Origin: Clostridium simiarum
GTDB lineage: Bacteria; Bacillota; Clostridia; Clostridiales; Clostridiaceae
Direction: 5' to 3'
Length of the DNA: 49,788 nt
Assembly (NCBI RefSeq): GCF_018919175.1
Contig: NZ_JAHLQL010000009.1
Span: 1-49,788, forward strand
The position numbers were made by a program, and so were the translations under genes. Below are positions 26,688-35,970 of the stretch, in pieces (position 1 is the stretch's first letter; each line of letters opens with the position of its first letter). The notes beneath the pieces were generated by a model. It searched no databases. It was not told where the DNA came from and worked only from the letters and a program-made list of their open reading frames with translations.

Positions 26688-27929
26688 TTAAGTAAATATA
26701 CGAACCTTCTTTATTCTATTTTTATCTATATCTTCAATAACAAACTTAATATTTTCATACTGTACATTATCTCCCATATCAGGAAATCTGCCTAATTGAC
26801 CTATTATAAATCCACCTACTGAATCAAATTCTTCTGACTCTATAGAAGTACCTATAAGGTCATTTATATCATCTAACTTAGCACTTCCAGAAACTATATA
26901 TTCATCTTCTTTAATTACATCAATTTCTCTATCATCTTCGTCATCATACTCATCTTCAATATCTCCAACGATTTCTTCTACTAAGTCTTCGATGGTAACA
27001 ATACCTACTGTCCCACCATATTCATCAAGCACTATATACATATGGTTTCTATCTTTTTTCATGTCACTAAAAAGATCTGTTATCCTTCTAAACTCATAGG
27101 TGTAGTTAGCTTCCCTCATATACTCTTCCACTTTAAACTCTTCTTCTTTTTCTCTAAGAAGCAAGTCCTTTACATATAAAATACCCACAATATTATCTAT
27201 AGTCTCATTGTATACAGGTATTCTAGAGAATTGTTCTCTCTTTATAACCTCAAGTATTTCTTCGTAAGTAGATTCAGTAGTAATAGCTACTATGTCCACT
27301 CTTTGAATCATTACATCCTTTACTTGAAGATCACCAAATTCAAAAACATTATATATCATCTCTTTTTCTTCTACTTCAAGAACTCCCTCTTCCTCTCCAA
27401 CATCTACCAGAGTCTTAAGCTCCTCTTGAGTTATAAAAGGTTGAGTCTTTTCAGGATTTCCACCTAATAGCTTTATAAAACCTGAAGATAAAAAGGTAAA
27501 TACAGCTACTACAGGTTTAAAAATTGTTACAACCATACCTATAGGTTTATAAACCTTAAAGGAAACCTTTTCCGAATTTTGTGCCGCTAAAGATTTAGGA
27601 GTAATTTCTCCAAATATAAGCACCAATACTGTCATAATTATGGTTGCTATACCAACTCCTCTAGCTCCAAAAACATCTAAAGCTATGGAGGTAGCTAAAG
27701 CAGAGGCTGCTATATTTGCAATATTATTTCCTACTAAAATACTTCCTAAAAGCTTGTTCGGGCTTCCTATAAGTTTTTCTATCTTGTCCGCTCCTTTTAC
27801 ACCTTCTTCAACAAGATGCTTTATTCTTATCTTACTAAAGCTCATAAGAGCTGTTTCTGAAGCTGAAAAAAATGCTGACATTAATAAAAGGACGACCAAT
27901 AAAACCAATTGCCACGTGCTAGGGTCCAA
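26688..27929 (-). CDS. CorC/HlyC-family membrane protein (CNNM-CBS)
   Basis: This protein of about 413 residues has the usual order: a CNNM domain with three or four helices (LVLLVVLLLMSAFFSASETAL; FGEITPKSLAAQNSE), two CBS domains (VMIQRVDIVAI; HMYIVLDEYGGTVGIVTIEDL, then VGDIEDEYDDEDD) and a C-terminal CorC_HlyC transporter-associated domain (VGGFIIGQLGRFPD). The family is linked to magnesium or cobalt efflux; the hemolysin name is historical. The likely start is TTG 27929 (MDPSTWQ), 8 nt after AGGAGAG; the upstream GTG touches that site. Confidence 0.9.
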   Translation of the reverse strand: MDPSTWQLVLLVVLLLMSAFFSASETALMSFSKIRIKHLVEEGVKGADKIEKLIGSPNKLLGSILVGNNIANIAASALATSIALDVFGARGVGIATIIMTVLVLIFGEITPKSLAAQNSEKVSFKVYKPIGMVVTIFKPVVAVFTFLSSGFIKLLGGNPEKTQPFITQEELKTLVDVGEEEGVLEVEEKEMIYNVFEFGDLQVKDVMIQRVDIVAITTESTYEEILEVIKREQFSRIPVYNETIDNIVGILYVKDLLLREKEEEFKVEEYMREANYTYEFRRITDLFSDMKKDRNHMYIVLDEYGGTVGIVTIEDLVEEIVGDIEDEYDDEDDREIDVIKEDEYIVSGSAKLDDINDLIGTSIESEEFDSVGGFIIGQLGRFPDMGDNVQYENIKFVIEDIDKNRIKKVRIFT

Positions 27930-28312
27930 AAGTACCACTCTCCTATAATGATTAATTTTTTATGGAAAGACTTTGTTTAAGCCTTCCAAATATTTTTCTG
28001 AAATATCGTAAAATTAGATAAATCTACTTTATTATATCACATCTAATAACAATGTATTAACACAAAATCAATATTATTTCAAGTCTTTTCGTTTTAATTG
28101 ACTTAAAATTAGAATTTATATTATTATTTTGTAGTATTTCTAGCCCTAGCTTAATATTTCTTATAATGATACTCTATGTTACAAAATTTCAAGAACTCCT
28201 TATATTATTTATATGTTTTCAAAATTTTATCCAATGAATAACATGGCTACCACCCTTTTATAATGAAACTCCATCTAAAGCTCTGAATTACTTGATATAT
28301 ATATTTATACAG
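27930..28312. other. Intergenic, no gene seen
   Basis: AT-rich sequence upstream of the CorC/HlyC gene; presumably holds its promoter. No supported frame or repeat. Confidence 0.4.
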
Positions 28313-28346
28313 AAAAAAGAGATTTAGTTTTATCTAAATCTCTTTT
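28313..28346 (-). terminator. Terminator of tRNA-Arg
   Basis: AAAAGAGATTTAG pairs perfectly with CTAAATCTCTTTT; on the minus strand six T follow. Confidence 0.9.
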
Positions 28347-28420
28347 GGCACTCCCAACAGGAATCGAACCTGTATCTATCCCTTAGGAGGGGATTGTTCT
28401 ATCCATTAAACTATGGGAGC
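28346..28420 (-). tRNA. tRNA-Arg (anticodon CCT)
   Basis: The minus strand GCTCCCA...TGGGAGTGCCA folds into a 75-nt class I tRNA with encoded CCA; anticodon loop CTCCTAA in stem ATCCC/GGGAT gives CCT, reading AGG. D-loop AGTTTAATGGATAGAAC and T-arm AGGTTCGATTCCT are standard. Confidence 0.95.
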
Positions 28421-28647
28421 ATATAAACTTTATATTACCCTAATATTCTATTATAAAAACCTAACTATGTCAATTATAAGAAAGAAGTAATATTATATAT
28501 GAAGATATTTTTATTTTATGAGATAAAATTTATACAATCTTAATAGTATTTTTACAGATAATTATTATTTCCATGTTATCATTAGTTTATGTAAAACACA
28601 CTAAAACATAGATAAATAATTCCCTTATTAAATAGCTATATACCGCT
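28421..28647. other. Intergenic, no gene seen
   Basis: AT-rich. No frame with a ribosome site is seen on either strand before the orphan terminator at 28648. Confidence 0.4.
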
Positions 28648-28694
28648 AAGAGATAACTTGTTACGCAAATATGTGACAAGTTATCTCTTTTTAT
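28648..28694 (+). terminator. Orphan plus-strand terminator upstream of oadA
   Basis: AAGAGATAACTTGT pairs perfectly with ACAAGTTATCTCTT (14-nt loop), followed by TTTTTATTT on the plus strand. No plus-strand gene lies upstream, so it is either an attenuator in the leader of the gene at 28865 or the end of a small untranslated RNA. Confidence 0.7.
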
Positions 28695-28864
28695 TTCTAT
28701 ATATAGTTTCTTTAATAGTTTCTTTAGATTGATTATATAATTTTTTCTGAAAAATAAATTATTTATTGCAGATTTTTACTTTAATTTATGTTAAAATATA
28801 TACATATGTGATTTTAAAATTGCAAATTTAAAATTTATTATAATATTTTTGAGAGGTGATTCCT

Positions 28865-30253
28865 TTGAAAAAGATCAATATAACAGAGACTGTTCTTAGG
28901 GATGCTAACCAATCCCTTATAGCTACAAGAATGTCCTTTGACCAATTTGCTCCAATATTATCTGAATTAGATAATGCAGGATATCATTCATTAGAATGTT
29001 GGGGTGGAGCTACTTTTGACTCTTGTCTTAGATATTTAAATGAAGACCCATGGGAAAGACTCAGAAAGATAAAAATGATAGCCAAAAAAACTCCTCTTCA
29101 AATGCTTTTAAGAGGGCAAAACATCTTAGGATATAAGCATTATCCTGATGATGTGGTAAGAAATTTTGTAAAAATGTCTGTTTATCACGGCATGGACATA
29201 ATTAGAATATTTGATGCTCTTAATGATTTTAGAAACATAGAAGTTGCTATGGACGAAACTAAAAAACAAGGAGCTCATGCTCAAGGAACTATCGTATATA
29301 CAGTTAGTCCTATTCACGACATAGAAAACTATACAAAGCTTGCAAAACAATTAGAAGAAATGGGAGCTGACTCTATATGCCTTAAGGATATGGCAGGTCT
29401 TATAATGCCGCAAACAGCTTATGAAATAATTAAAAGCATAAAGGAAACTGTAAAACTTCCTGTTTACCTACATTCACACTCAACTAATGGTCTTGCTGAA
29501 ATGTCTTATCTAAAAGCTGCCGAAGCTGGTGTAGACGGAATAGATTGTTCCATTTCAGCATTTTCTAGTGGTACATCTCAACCACCTACTGAAAGCTTAC
29601 ATTTTGCACTGCAAAGCTGTGGTTTTGATACTGGACTTAATAGTGTTGGGCTGAAAAAAGTAAACGACTTCTTTAAACCACTAAGAGAAGATTTTATTAA
29701 ATCTGGAACTTTAGATCCAAAGGTTCTTACTCCTCAACCTGAAGCACTTACCTATCAAATACCTGGAGGGATGTTATCTAATATGATATCCCAATTAAAG
29801 GCGCAAAACTCTATAAATAAGTTAGATGAAGTATTAAATGAAGTTCCAAAGGTTAGGGAAGATCTTGGCTATCCTCCACTTGTTACTCCTATGAGCCAAA
29901 TGGTAGGAACTCAAGCTACCTTTAATATCTTAACTGGTGAAAGATATAAAAGCATATTAAAAGAAGTAAAAGCCTACTGTAGAGGCGAATATGGTAAGGC
30001 CCCTGGAAAAATTGATGAAAATCTTATGAAAAAAGCTTTAGGCGATGAAATACCTATAACAGAAAGATTTGCTAATACACTAAAACCTGAGTTTGAAAAA
30101 ACAAAAGAAGAATTAAAGGATTTAACATCAAGAGATGAGGACGTTTTATCTTATATATTATTCCCTCAAATAGCAGAAGAGTTTTTAAAAAATAAACAAA
30201 AGGCACCTTCTGAAGATCAACTAAGAGAGGCAGTAAATGCTGAAGTTATTTAA
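28865..30253 (+). CDS. Carboxyltransferase subunit (OadA/PycB type, no biotin domain)
   Basis: This 462-residue protein is the carboxyltransferase domain of oxaloacetate decarboxylase alpha or pyruvate carboxylase subunit B. It starts KINITETVLRDANQSLIATR; the TIM barrel carries LKDMAGLIMP (carboxylated Lys), the metal ligands in YLHSHSTNG and the C-terminal PGGMLSNM segment. It ends near residue 462 with no lipoyl/biotin domain (no MKM), so a separate biotin carrier is needed and none is in the window. The TTG at 28865 follows GAGAGGTGA by 5-6 nt; the upstream GTG is inside that site. Whether it decarboxylates oxaloacetate or carboxylates pyruvate is not resolved. Confidence 0.9.
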   Translation: MKKINITETVLRDANQSLIATRMSFDQFAPILSELDNAGYHSLECWGGATFDSCLRYLNEDPWERLRKIKMIAKKTPLQMLLRGQNILGYKHYPDDVVRNFVKMSVYHGMDIIRIFDALNDFRNIEVAMDETKKQGAHAQGTIVYTVSPIHDIENYTKLAKQLEEMGADSICLKDMAGLIMPQTAYEIIKSIKETVKLPVYLHSHSTNGLAEMSYLKAAEAGVDGIDCSISAFSSGTSQPPTESLHFALQSCGFDTGLNSVGLKKVNDFFKPLREDFIKSGTLDPKVLTPQPEALTYQIPGGMLSNMISQLKAQNSINKLDEVLNEVPKVREDLGYPPLVTPMSQMVGTQATFNILTGERYKSILKEVKAYCRGEYGKAPGKIDENLMKKALGDEIPITERFANTLKPEFEKTKEELKDLTSRDEDVLSYILFPQIAEEFLKNKQKAPSEDQLREAVNAEVI

Positions 30254-30272
30254 TATTTCTTAAAGATTCCAT

Positions 30273-30307
30273 AAAAAGTAGCACTTTTTTACAAAGTGCT
30301 ACTTTTT
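30273..30307. terminator. Terminator of oadA
   Basis: AAAAAGTAGCACTTT pairs perfectly with AAAGTGCTACTTTTT (5-nt loop); usable in both directions. Confidence 0.9.
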
Positions 30308-30436
30308 ATATAATTTATAATATTATTAATATTTTTTAACTGAATTTATCTTTGTTGCTTCTGCTAGGGATCTATGCCCCTTTTTAGCAAAGTCTATCTG
30401 AAGATTTCAATCACTTGATATTATGTTTTACCTAAA

Positions 30437-31294
30437 TTACTTAAGCTTTTTAATTCTTGTAACTTCTCTTGTTCTCTCTAAATATTTTTGAACCTCTTCA
30501 AACCTTCTACTAGCTACCCCAGCAAAAAGTATATCAATTATATTGAGTTGAGCTATTCTAGAAGAAGTAGCACCACTTCTTATACTTACCTCTGGTGCAG
30601 CTACATATAAGTTAATGTCACAAATATCACTTATGGAGTTTGAACCATATTTAGTTATACTAATAGTTGTTGCTCTTGCTTGCTTTGCTACAGATATAGC
30701 ATCATAAATCTCTCTAGTTTCTCCAGAATAAGATATAGCAACAGCCACATCATCCTTAGTAAGGTTAACTGCTGAAGTTAACTGGAGATGGGTATCTGAA
30801 TGAGCATTAGCAATTTTATTTATCCTAGCAAACTTCTGAAAAGCATCTAAAGCTATGATATGAGATGCTCCCACTCCAAAAAATTCAATTCTATTAGCTT
30901 TTTCTAAAACATCTACTGCTTTTTCTATATTATCGCAGGATATTATATCAATTGTATTTTCAATTGCCTTTTTATTGTTATTACTAGTTCTCATTATAAT
31001 GTCACTTATATCATGACTTGTCTCTATATCCCCATACTTATCTTCTCTATTATTAAGCTCCATATAAGCCATATCACGAGTAATATCAATTTTAAAATCT
31101 TTAAATCCATCATAACCCACTATTCTGCAGAATCTTACTATGGTGGCCTCACTAGCTCCACACTTTTTAGCCATTTCTCCTATGGATAAATTAGAAACCT
31201 CCGAAGGATAATCCAGTATAAACCTTGCAACCTTTCTTTCCGCAGTACTTAGCTGATTCATTATTCCCCGTATTTTTATAATACTTCCAGCCAT
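30437..31294 (-). CDS. RpiR/MurR-family regulator
   Basis: This 285-residue regulator has an N-terminal RpiR HTH (MAKKCGASEATIVRFCRIVGYDGFKDFK, about 43-70) and a C-terminal SIS domain that binds phosphosugars (FFGVGASHIIALDAFQKF, ISYSGETREI). It is monocistronic with GAAGGGG before the ATG. The target is not evident; the oadA-like gene and the phasin gene are the nearest candidates. Confidence 0.92.
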   Translation of the reverse strand: MAGSIIKIRGIMNQLSTAERKVARFILDYPSEVSNLSIGEMAKKCGASEATIVRFCRIVGYDGFKDFKIDITRDMAYMELNNREDKYGDIETSHDISDIIMRTSNNNKKAIENTIDIISCDNIEKAVDVLEKANRIEFFGVGASHIIALDAFQKFARINKIANAHSDTHLQLTSAVNLTKDDVAVAISYSGETREIYDAISVAKQARATTISITKYGSNSISDICDINLYVAAPEVSIRSGATSSRIAQLNIIDILFAGVASRRFEEVQKYLERTREVTRIKKLK

Positions 31295-31481
31295 ACTAAA
31301 AACCCCTTCTCAATTAAGATTTGAATATAACTATTCCCTTTATACTGTAAAAATATACTTAAAAACATATTGGAATGACAATAAATATACAATTATCGTA
31401 AATATATTCTATCATATAATATATATACTTTAAAATAATTATCTTATTATAAGGGAATAATTATTAATTAGAAAGGTAAAT

Positions 31482-31515
31482 GGTTATATTAATTTGTTAA
31501 AAAATTAATATAACC
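31482..31515. repeat. Inverted repeat upstream of the phasin gene
   Basis: GGTTATATTAATT (31482-31494) is repeated inverted as AATTAATATAACC (31503-31515), separated by 8 nt. It lies in the rpiR-phasin gap and has no clear T run. It could be an operator, possibly for the RpiR regulator, or a leader hairpin. Confidence 0.5.
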
Positions 31516-31592
31516 TTTAATACATAATATCATTATAGTATAATTTACCTAAGGTGCTATTTAAAAAATTTTATAAAGTTGGAGGTCTCGTT

Positions 31593-31928
31593 ATGATGGA
31601 TGAACTAAAAAAGGTTTTTCTTGCAGGAGTAGGCTCTGTAGCTTATACTTACGAGAAGGCCTCAAAACTAGTTGAAGAAATGGTGCAAAAAGGTAAGCTA
31701 AGTATGGATGAAGGAAAGGAGCTTTCTCAAGAATTAAAGAGAAACATGCAAGCTTCTGGAGAAAAGTTATCTGAAAAAGTTGATACTGTAAAACCGTTAA
31801 ATAAACAGGAAGTACTAGAGATAATTCAAGAACTAAACTTAGCACACCAGGAAGATTTAAATGATGTTAAAGAAAAACTATTAAAACTTGAAGCTAAAAT
31901 AACATCTTTAGAAAAGAGGAATGAGTAA
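31593..31928 (+). CDS. Phasin-like small helical protein
   Basis: This 111-residue protein is predicted almost entirely helical: MMDELKKVFLAGVGSVAYTYEKA, a central charged linker, and a C-terminal coiled coil (LKLEAKITSLEKRNE). It resembles phasin-like/PhaF-type proteins that in clostridia precede UbiB/ABC1 kinases. A polyhydroxyalkanoate role is unproven. ATG 31593 is 7 nt after GGAGG; the open frame upstream to 31554 lacks a ribosome site. Confidence 0.7.
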   Translation: MMDELKKVFLAGVGSVAYTYEKASKLVEEMVQKGKLSMDEGKELSQELKRNMQASGEKLSEKVDTVKPLNKQEVLEIIQELNLAHQEDLNDVKEKLLKLEAKITSLEKRNE

Positions 31929-31952
31929 GCCCTATTTATTAGGGCTTTTAGA
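31927..31952 (+). terminator. Intergenic hairpin between phasin and UbiB genes
   Basis: AAGCCCT (31927-31933) pairs with AGGGCTT (31941-31947), followed by TTAG. It overlaps the ATG at 31921 region and supports starting UbiB further downstream. Probably a partial terminator. Confidence 0.5.
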
Positions 31953-32007
31953 TTTATCCTATTTTAAGGATTACTCCATATTAACTTTAAGTAAAGAGAG
32001 GTTTAAA

Positions 32008-33600
32008 ATGGCTAGAAATTCAACTAAACGGTTCAAAGAAATAGTAAAAGTTTTAGCTTATTACGGCTTTGGTTTTATAGTTGATAATAAAATAAAAAAA
32101 CAAGATAATTATCCAGAAAACTTAAGAATGGCTTTTGAAGAACTTGGACCTACCTTTATAAAAATAGGGCAAATATTAAGTACTAGACCAGACATACTTC
32201 CACCAGAATACATAAAAGAATTAATACATCTTCAGGATAACGTGCTTCCTGAGAGTTATAAGGATATAAATAAAGTTGTAAAACATGACTTTGGTAAAAA
32301 CATTCAAGATATATTTTTAGATTTTAAAAGAGAACCCCTTGCCTCTGCTTCTATGGCACAAGTATATGAAGCCACATTAAAAGATGGTAGAGAGGTTATC
32401 GTAAAAATACAAAGACCAGAAATATCAGACAAGATAGAAACAGATATTTCAATTCTACACAGAATATTAAACCTTACAAAGGCTCGATTTAAAGATACCT
32501 TAATAGATCCTAAAGAGGCTTTAGATGAACTTTTAACTTCTGCAAGGCTAGAATTAGACTTTACTATAGAAGCAGAAAACATAGAAAAATTTAGAGAGTA
32601 TAATGAATCTGTTAACTGTGTATATGCGCCCTTTGTGGTAAAAGAATATAGTAGCAAGAAGGTTCTTACTTTAGAAAAGATTCAAGGATGTAAAATTGAT
32701 GATAAAGAAAAGTTAATAGAAGAAGGCTACGATTTACCAGACATATCAAAAAAGTTAGCCTTAAGCTTTCTTAAAAACATCTTTAATGACGGATTCTTTC
32801 ATGCAGATCCTCACCCTGGAAATCTTTTAGTTAAAGATGGCAAGATTTGTTTTATAGACTTTGGTATAGTAGGAAATCTAGATAAATCCTTAAGAGATGC
32901 ATTAAATGATGCTATTGTAGCCGTGGCATATCATGATATAAATAAACTTATATCTGTATTTATGTCCATAGGTATTAAAAAAGGTTTTGTTGATAGAAAT
33001 CAACTATACGAAGATATGGACTACCTTCTTGACAATTATTTAAATACTTCCTTTCAGAATATAAATATTTCTTATATGCTGCAAGAAGTATTTGATGTAG
33101 CAAAACGTAATAATATACAGTTACCCAAAGAATTAACTCTAGTTATAAGAACTTTTGTAATATTAGAAGGAGTAATGACTCAAATATCTCCTGAAATAAA
33201 AATATTAGACATAGCTATACCTTATGTAAAATCTCATAATTTAAACAAGGATATAAATTTAGATGAAATTCTTCTAAAAGCCCATATATTCTTAAAAAAT
33301 AGTTATGAAGTGCCATCGAAGCTTGTAGAGGTATCAGATAGTCTATTAAATGGTAGAACAAAAATCAAAATGGAGTTTAAAAACGTAGATAAACCTTTAA
33401 GTGAACTAAATAGGATGGTCAATAGAATGATTTTTGGACTTGTAGTATCTGCTGCCATAGTTGGCTCTTCTCTGGTTTTAAACTCTAATATAGGACCTAA
33501 GGTCTACGGAGTTTCCATAATAGGTGTTATAGGGTTTATATTTGCAGGTATATCAGGACTATGGCTACTAATATCTATTTTAAGATCTGGAATGATGTAA
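32008..33600 (+). CDS. ABC1/UbiB-family atypical kinase
   Basis: This 530-residue protein has the UbiB-type kinase-like core: KxGQ motif PTFIKIGQILSTRPDILP, Ala-rich loop ASASMAQVYEA, VIVKIQRP (ATP lysine), FFHADPHPGNLLV (catalytic Asp) and IDFGIVG. Two hydrophobic segments end the protein (about 465-485 and 500-525), anchoring it in the membrane. The start is ATG 32008 (MARNSTKRFKE), 6 nt after AGAGAGG. In quinone-making bacteria UbiB aids ubiquinone synthesis; in fermentative clostridia the role is unclear, perhaps lipid handling. Confidence 0.9.
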   Translation: MARNSTKRFKEIVKVLAYYGFGFIVDNKIKKQDNYPENLRMAFEELGPTFIKIGQILSTRPDILPPEYIKELIHLQDNVLPESYKDINKVVKHDFGKNIQDIFLDFKREPLASASMAQVYEATLKDGREVIVKIQRPEISDKIETDISILHRILNLTKARFKDTLIDPKEALDELLTSARLELDFTIEAENIEKFREYNESVNCVYAPFVVKEYSSKKVLTLEKIQGCKIDDKEKLIEEGYDLPDISKKLALSFLKNIFNDGFFHADPHPGNLLVKDGKICFIDFGIVGNLDKSLRDALNDAIVAVAYHDINKLISVFMSIGIKKGFVDRNQLYEDMDYLLDNYLNTSFQNINISYMLQEVFDVAKRNNIQLPKELTLVIRTFVILEGVMTQISPEIKILDIAIPYVKSHNLNKDINLDEILLKAHIFLKNSYEVPSKLVEVSDSLLNGRTKIKMEFKNVDKPLSELNRMVNRMIFGLVVSAAIVGSSLVLNSNIGPKVYGVSIIGVIGFIFAGISGLWLLISILRSGMM

Positions 33601-33647
33601 TAGAAAAAGGGGCTACTGCAAAATGCATAAAAATCCTGTATACAGTT

Positions 33648-33697
33648 AAAAACCATGCATAAACAAGGAAAATAAATCCTTTATATGCATGGTTTTT
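33648..33697. terminator. Bidirectional terminator
   Basis: AAAAACCATGCAT pairs with ATGCATGGTTTTT around a 24-nt loop that itself contains AAGGA/TCCTT. It lies between convergent ubiB and tetR genes. Confidence 0.8.
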
Positions 33698-33752
33698 TAT
33701 TCATGAAAATTTATAAATATCTGTTACGTAATAATCTCTTTTTAAAACTTGA

Positions 33753-34319
33753 TTATGCCTCAATACCACGTAATATATAATTCATTAAACTGTCTGAAAT
33801 CTCATCAATATCAGGATCATCTGCATTTAGCAATTCATACATAGATGCCGACATTAAAATCCCTAGAAACAAATGAGCCATAAAAGATGAATCTCCCTTT
33901 TTTAAAACCCCTTTTTCACTAGCTTCTTTTAAATATATCTCTATTGTAGATATGTAATCACTCAACGCCTCTCTAAGTTCTAGTTGCCTTATTTCTTGAC
34001 CCCATATCTGGCTCATGACAACCTTAAAAAAATCCCTGTATTTATATACAGATTCAAGCTGAATCCTACAAAGAGTTCTTAATTTTAATATAGCATTATC
34101 TTCTTTTTCGGTTTCCTCAACCATATCTTCTTTTATAATGTGCATACCCTCTTTTATGATGTAATTAAATATCTCTTCTTTACTTTTAAAGTGGTAATAA
34201 AGAGTTCCCTTTGCAACTCCCGCTGTTGCCGCTATGTCATCCATAGTTGCACCTTCATATCCCTTTTTAGAAAAAATCTTTATTGAGGCTTCAAATATTA
34301 CTCTTTTTGTTTTATTCAT
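33753..34319 (-). CDS. TetR-family regulator
   Basis: This 188-residue regulator has a canonical TetR HTH (MDDIAATAGVAKGTLYYHFKSKEEIF, about 25-50) and a C-terminal helical ligand domain. The start is ATG 34319, 8 nt after GGAG. It is divergent from psd; a small inverted repeat ATATC-ACAA-GATAT at 34339-34352 in the gap could be its operator. It may regulate itself and psd, or an unlinked efflux system. Confidence 0.9.
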   Translation of the reverse strand: MNKTKRVIFEASIKIFSKKGYEGATMDDIAATAGVAKGTLYYHFKSKEEIFNYIIKEGMHIIKEDMVEETEKEDNAILKLRTLCRIQLESVYKYRDFFKVVMSQIWGQEIRQLELREALSDYISTIEIYLKEASEKGVLKKGDSSFMAHLFLGILMSASMYELLNADDPDIDEISDSLMNYILRGIEA

Positions 34320-34542
34320 ACTTATCACTCCAGTTTATATATCACAAGATATTATAATGATACTTGATTTAGTAATAACAAACAATATCTTTAACTCTAA
34401 TTTTACTTAATTTTCTGTAATTTTATCAATCTGTGTTGCATTACATAGATTAAACGGTATAATTTATTGTATAATATATTATACTCATTTAAATATTATA
34501 ATAACCAGACAAATTTTAAAAAATATAAGTTGGAGATAAGAA

Positions 34543-35430
34543 ATGATAAAATATTATAATCGTAATTCAAAACAATATGAAATAGAGAAAGTAGCAGGAG
34601 ACAAATACCTTAAGTGGAATTACTCCTCTCCTGTAGGTCTAAGCCTATTAGATATATTTATAAAAAAGAAGCTATTTTCAAAGATATATGGTCAATATTG
34701 TGATAGCAAGCTAAGCAAGAAAAAGATAGATAAATTTATAAAAGACTTTGATATTGATATGTCTTTATGTAAAAAAAGGGTAGATGAATTTACAAATTTT
34801 AATGATTTTTTCATAAGAGCCTTAAAAAATGAAGCTCGCCCCATTGATATGAATAAGGATATATTAGTATCTCCAGGAGACGGTAGATTGTTTGCTTATG
34901 AAAACATAGATATGGATAACCTTATGCAGGTAAAAGGGCTAACCTATAGTCTCCATGAGCTTATAGGCCACAAAGAACTAGCCTCTAAATATAATGGTGG
35001 TGTATGCTTAGTATTAAGGCTATGCCCTACAGACTATCATCGCTATCACTTTATAGATTCTGGTATCTGCGAGAGTTCAAATAAGATTAACGGAAACTAT
35101 TACTCTGTAAATCCTATAGCTTTAGAAAAGATCCCTAAACTTTATTGCCAAAATAAGAGAGAATGGAGCTTATTCCACTCAGAAAATTTTGGTGATGTTA
35201 TATTAATGGAAGTAGGTGCAACCTGTGTAGGATCTATAATTCAAACCTACACCCCCAATTCACCTGTTAAAAAAGGTGATGAAAAAGGATACTTTAAATT
35301 TGGAGGCTCCACTACCATATTATTCTTTAAACAGGACTCTATAAAAATAGATGAAGATATACTCTATCAAACCTCCTTAGGATATGAAAGCAAAGTAATC
35401 ATGGGTGAGAAAATTGGTGAAAGAGCTTAG
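34543..35430 (+). CDS. Phosphatidylserine decarboxylase proenzyme
   Basis: This 295-residue enzyme makes phosphatidylethanolamine in the membrane. It self-cleaves to form a pyruvoyl group at the Ser of the GGST motif seen in KFGGSTTILFF (about 260-270); many other members use LGST. The stretches NDFFIRALKNEARPID, VSPGDGRLFAYE and DYHRYHFIDSG with catalytic His match the family. No pssA is adjacent in the window. Confidence 0.95.
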   Translation: MIKYYNRNSKQYEIEKVAGDKYLKWNYSSPVGLSLLDIFIKKKLFSKIYGQYCDSKLSKKKIDKFIKDFDIDMSLCKKRVDEFTNFNDFFIRALKNEARPIDMNKDILVSPGDGRLFAYENIDMDNLMQVKGLTYSLHELIGHKELASKYNGGVCLVLRLCPTDYHRYHFIDSGICESSNKINGNYYSVNPIALEKIPKLYCQNKREWSLFHSENFGDVILMEVGATCVGSIIQTYTPNSPVKKGDEKGYFKFGGSTTILFFKQDSIKIDEDILYQTSLGYESKVIMGEKIGERA

Positions 35431-35536
35431 AGGTTTTATATTTGAGCTTTTGAGTCTTCCTCTTAATCTTTGTCTATAATAAATTATTCCACAAAATAAT
35501 ATTAATATATTAAATTCAATATATCTCAAAAATCCC

Positions 35537-35571
35537 AAAGGGAGAAAAGACTAGATTCTTTTCTCCCTTTT
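35537..35571. terminator. Terminator between psd and the lipoprotein gene
   Basis: AAAGGGAGAAAAGA pairs with TCTTTTCTCCCTTT across CTAGAT. Loop and stem closely resemble the hairpins at 38366, 42525, 43937 and 47144 (see findings). Confidence 0.8.
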
Positions 35572-35577
35572 GCTGTT

Positions 35578-35970
35578 TTACTTAGAGTGGTCTTTATCGG
35601 ATTTTTCATATTTAACTTTAATTCCATCTATCTCATCAATCTTTTTTAATATATCTTTATCTTCACAATCATAGATTACTATTAAAGTATTATTATTTTC
35701 CCAATGAATATCAACATATTTAGAATGATTGCCAACAAATACATTGCCACTTTCATTTCTAAATTTCTTATTATTTTTTAAGATTGAGACTTGAGGACTG
35801 AAATCTACAGTTGCACCGCCTTCCTTTATAAATGCGATTGCCTTAATTTCTTTATTTGGAGATTCCAACTCTTTTACTATTGTATTTGATGAAATATCTT
35901 TACAGCCATAAAACAGAAGTGAAAATAATGCTATTAAGATAGATGCAAACACTAAACTTTTTTTATACAT
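35578..35970 (-). CDS. Small lipoprotein (DUF5412-like)
   Basis: This protein of about 130 residues has a lipoprotein signal (MYKKSLVFASILIALFSLLFYGC) and a beta-rich domain with IKAIAFIKEGGATVDFSPQVSIL, GNVFVG and VDIHWENNNTLIVIY. This resembles DUF5412 lipoproteins of Firmicutes, whose function is unknown. The start is placed at ATG 35970, which has GGGAGG upstream. Confidence 0.7.
   Translation of the reverse strand: MYKKSLVFASILIALFSLLFYGCKDISSNTIVKELESPNKEIKAIAFIKEGGATVDFSPQVSILKNNKKFRNESGNVFVGNHSKYVDIHWENNNTLIVIYDCEDKDILKKIDEIDGIKVKYEKSDKDHSK

Noticed and set aside
31921..32007. Upstream ATG as the UbiB start (overlap with the phasin stop)
   Set aside because: The sequence contains a GC-rich hairpin typical of a terminator, and ATG 32008 has a better ribosome site and fits the usual N-terminus.
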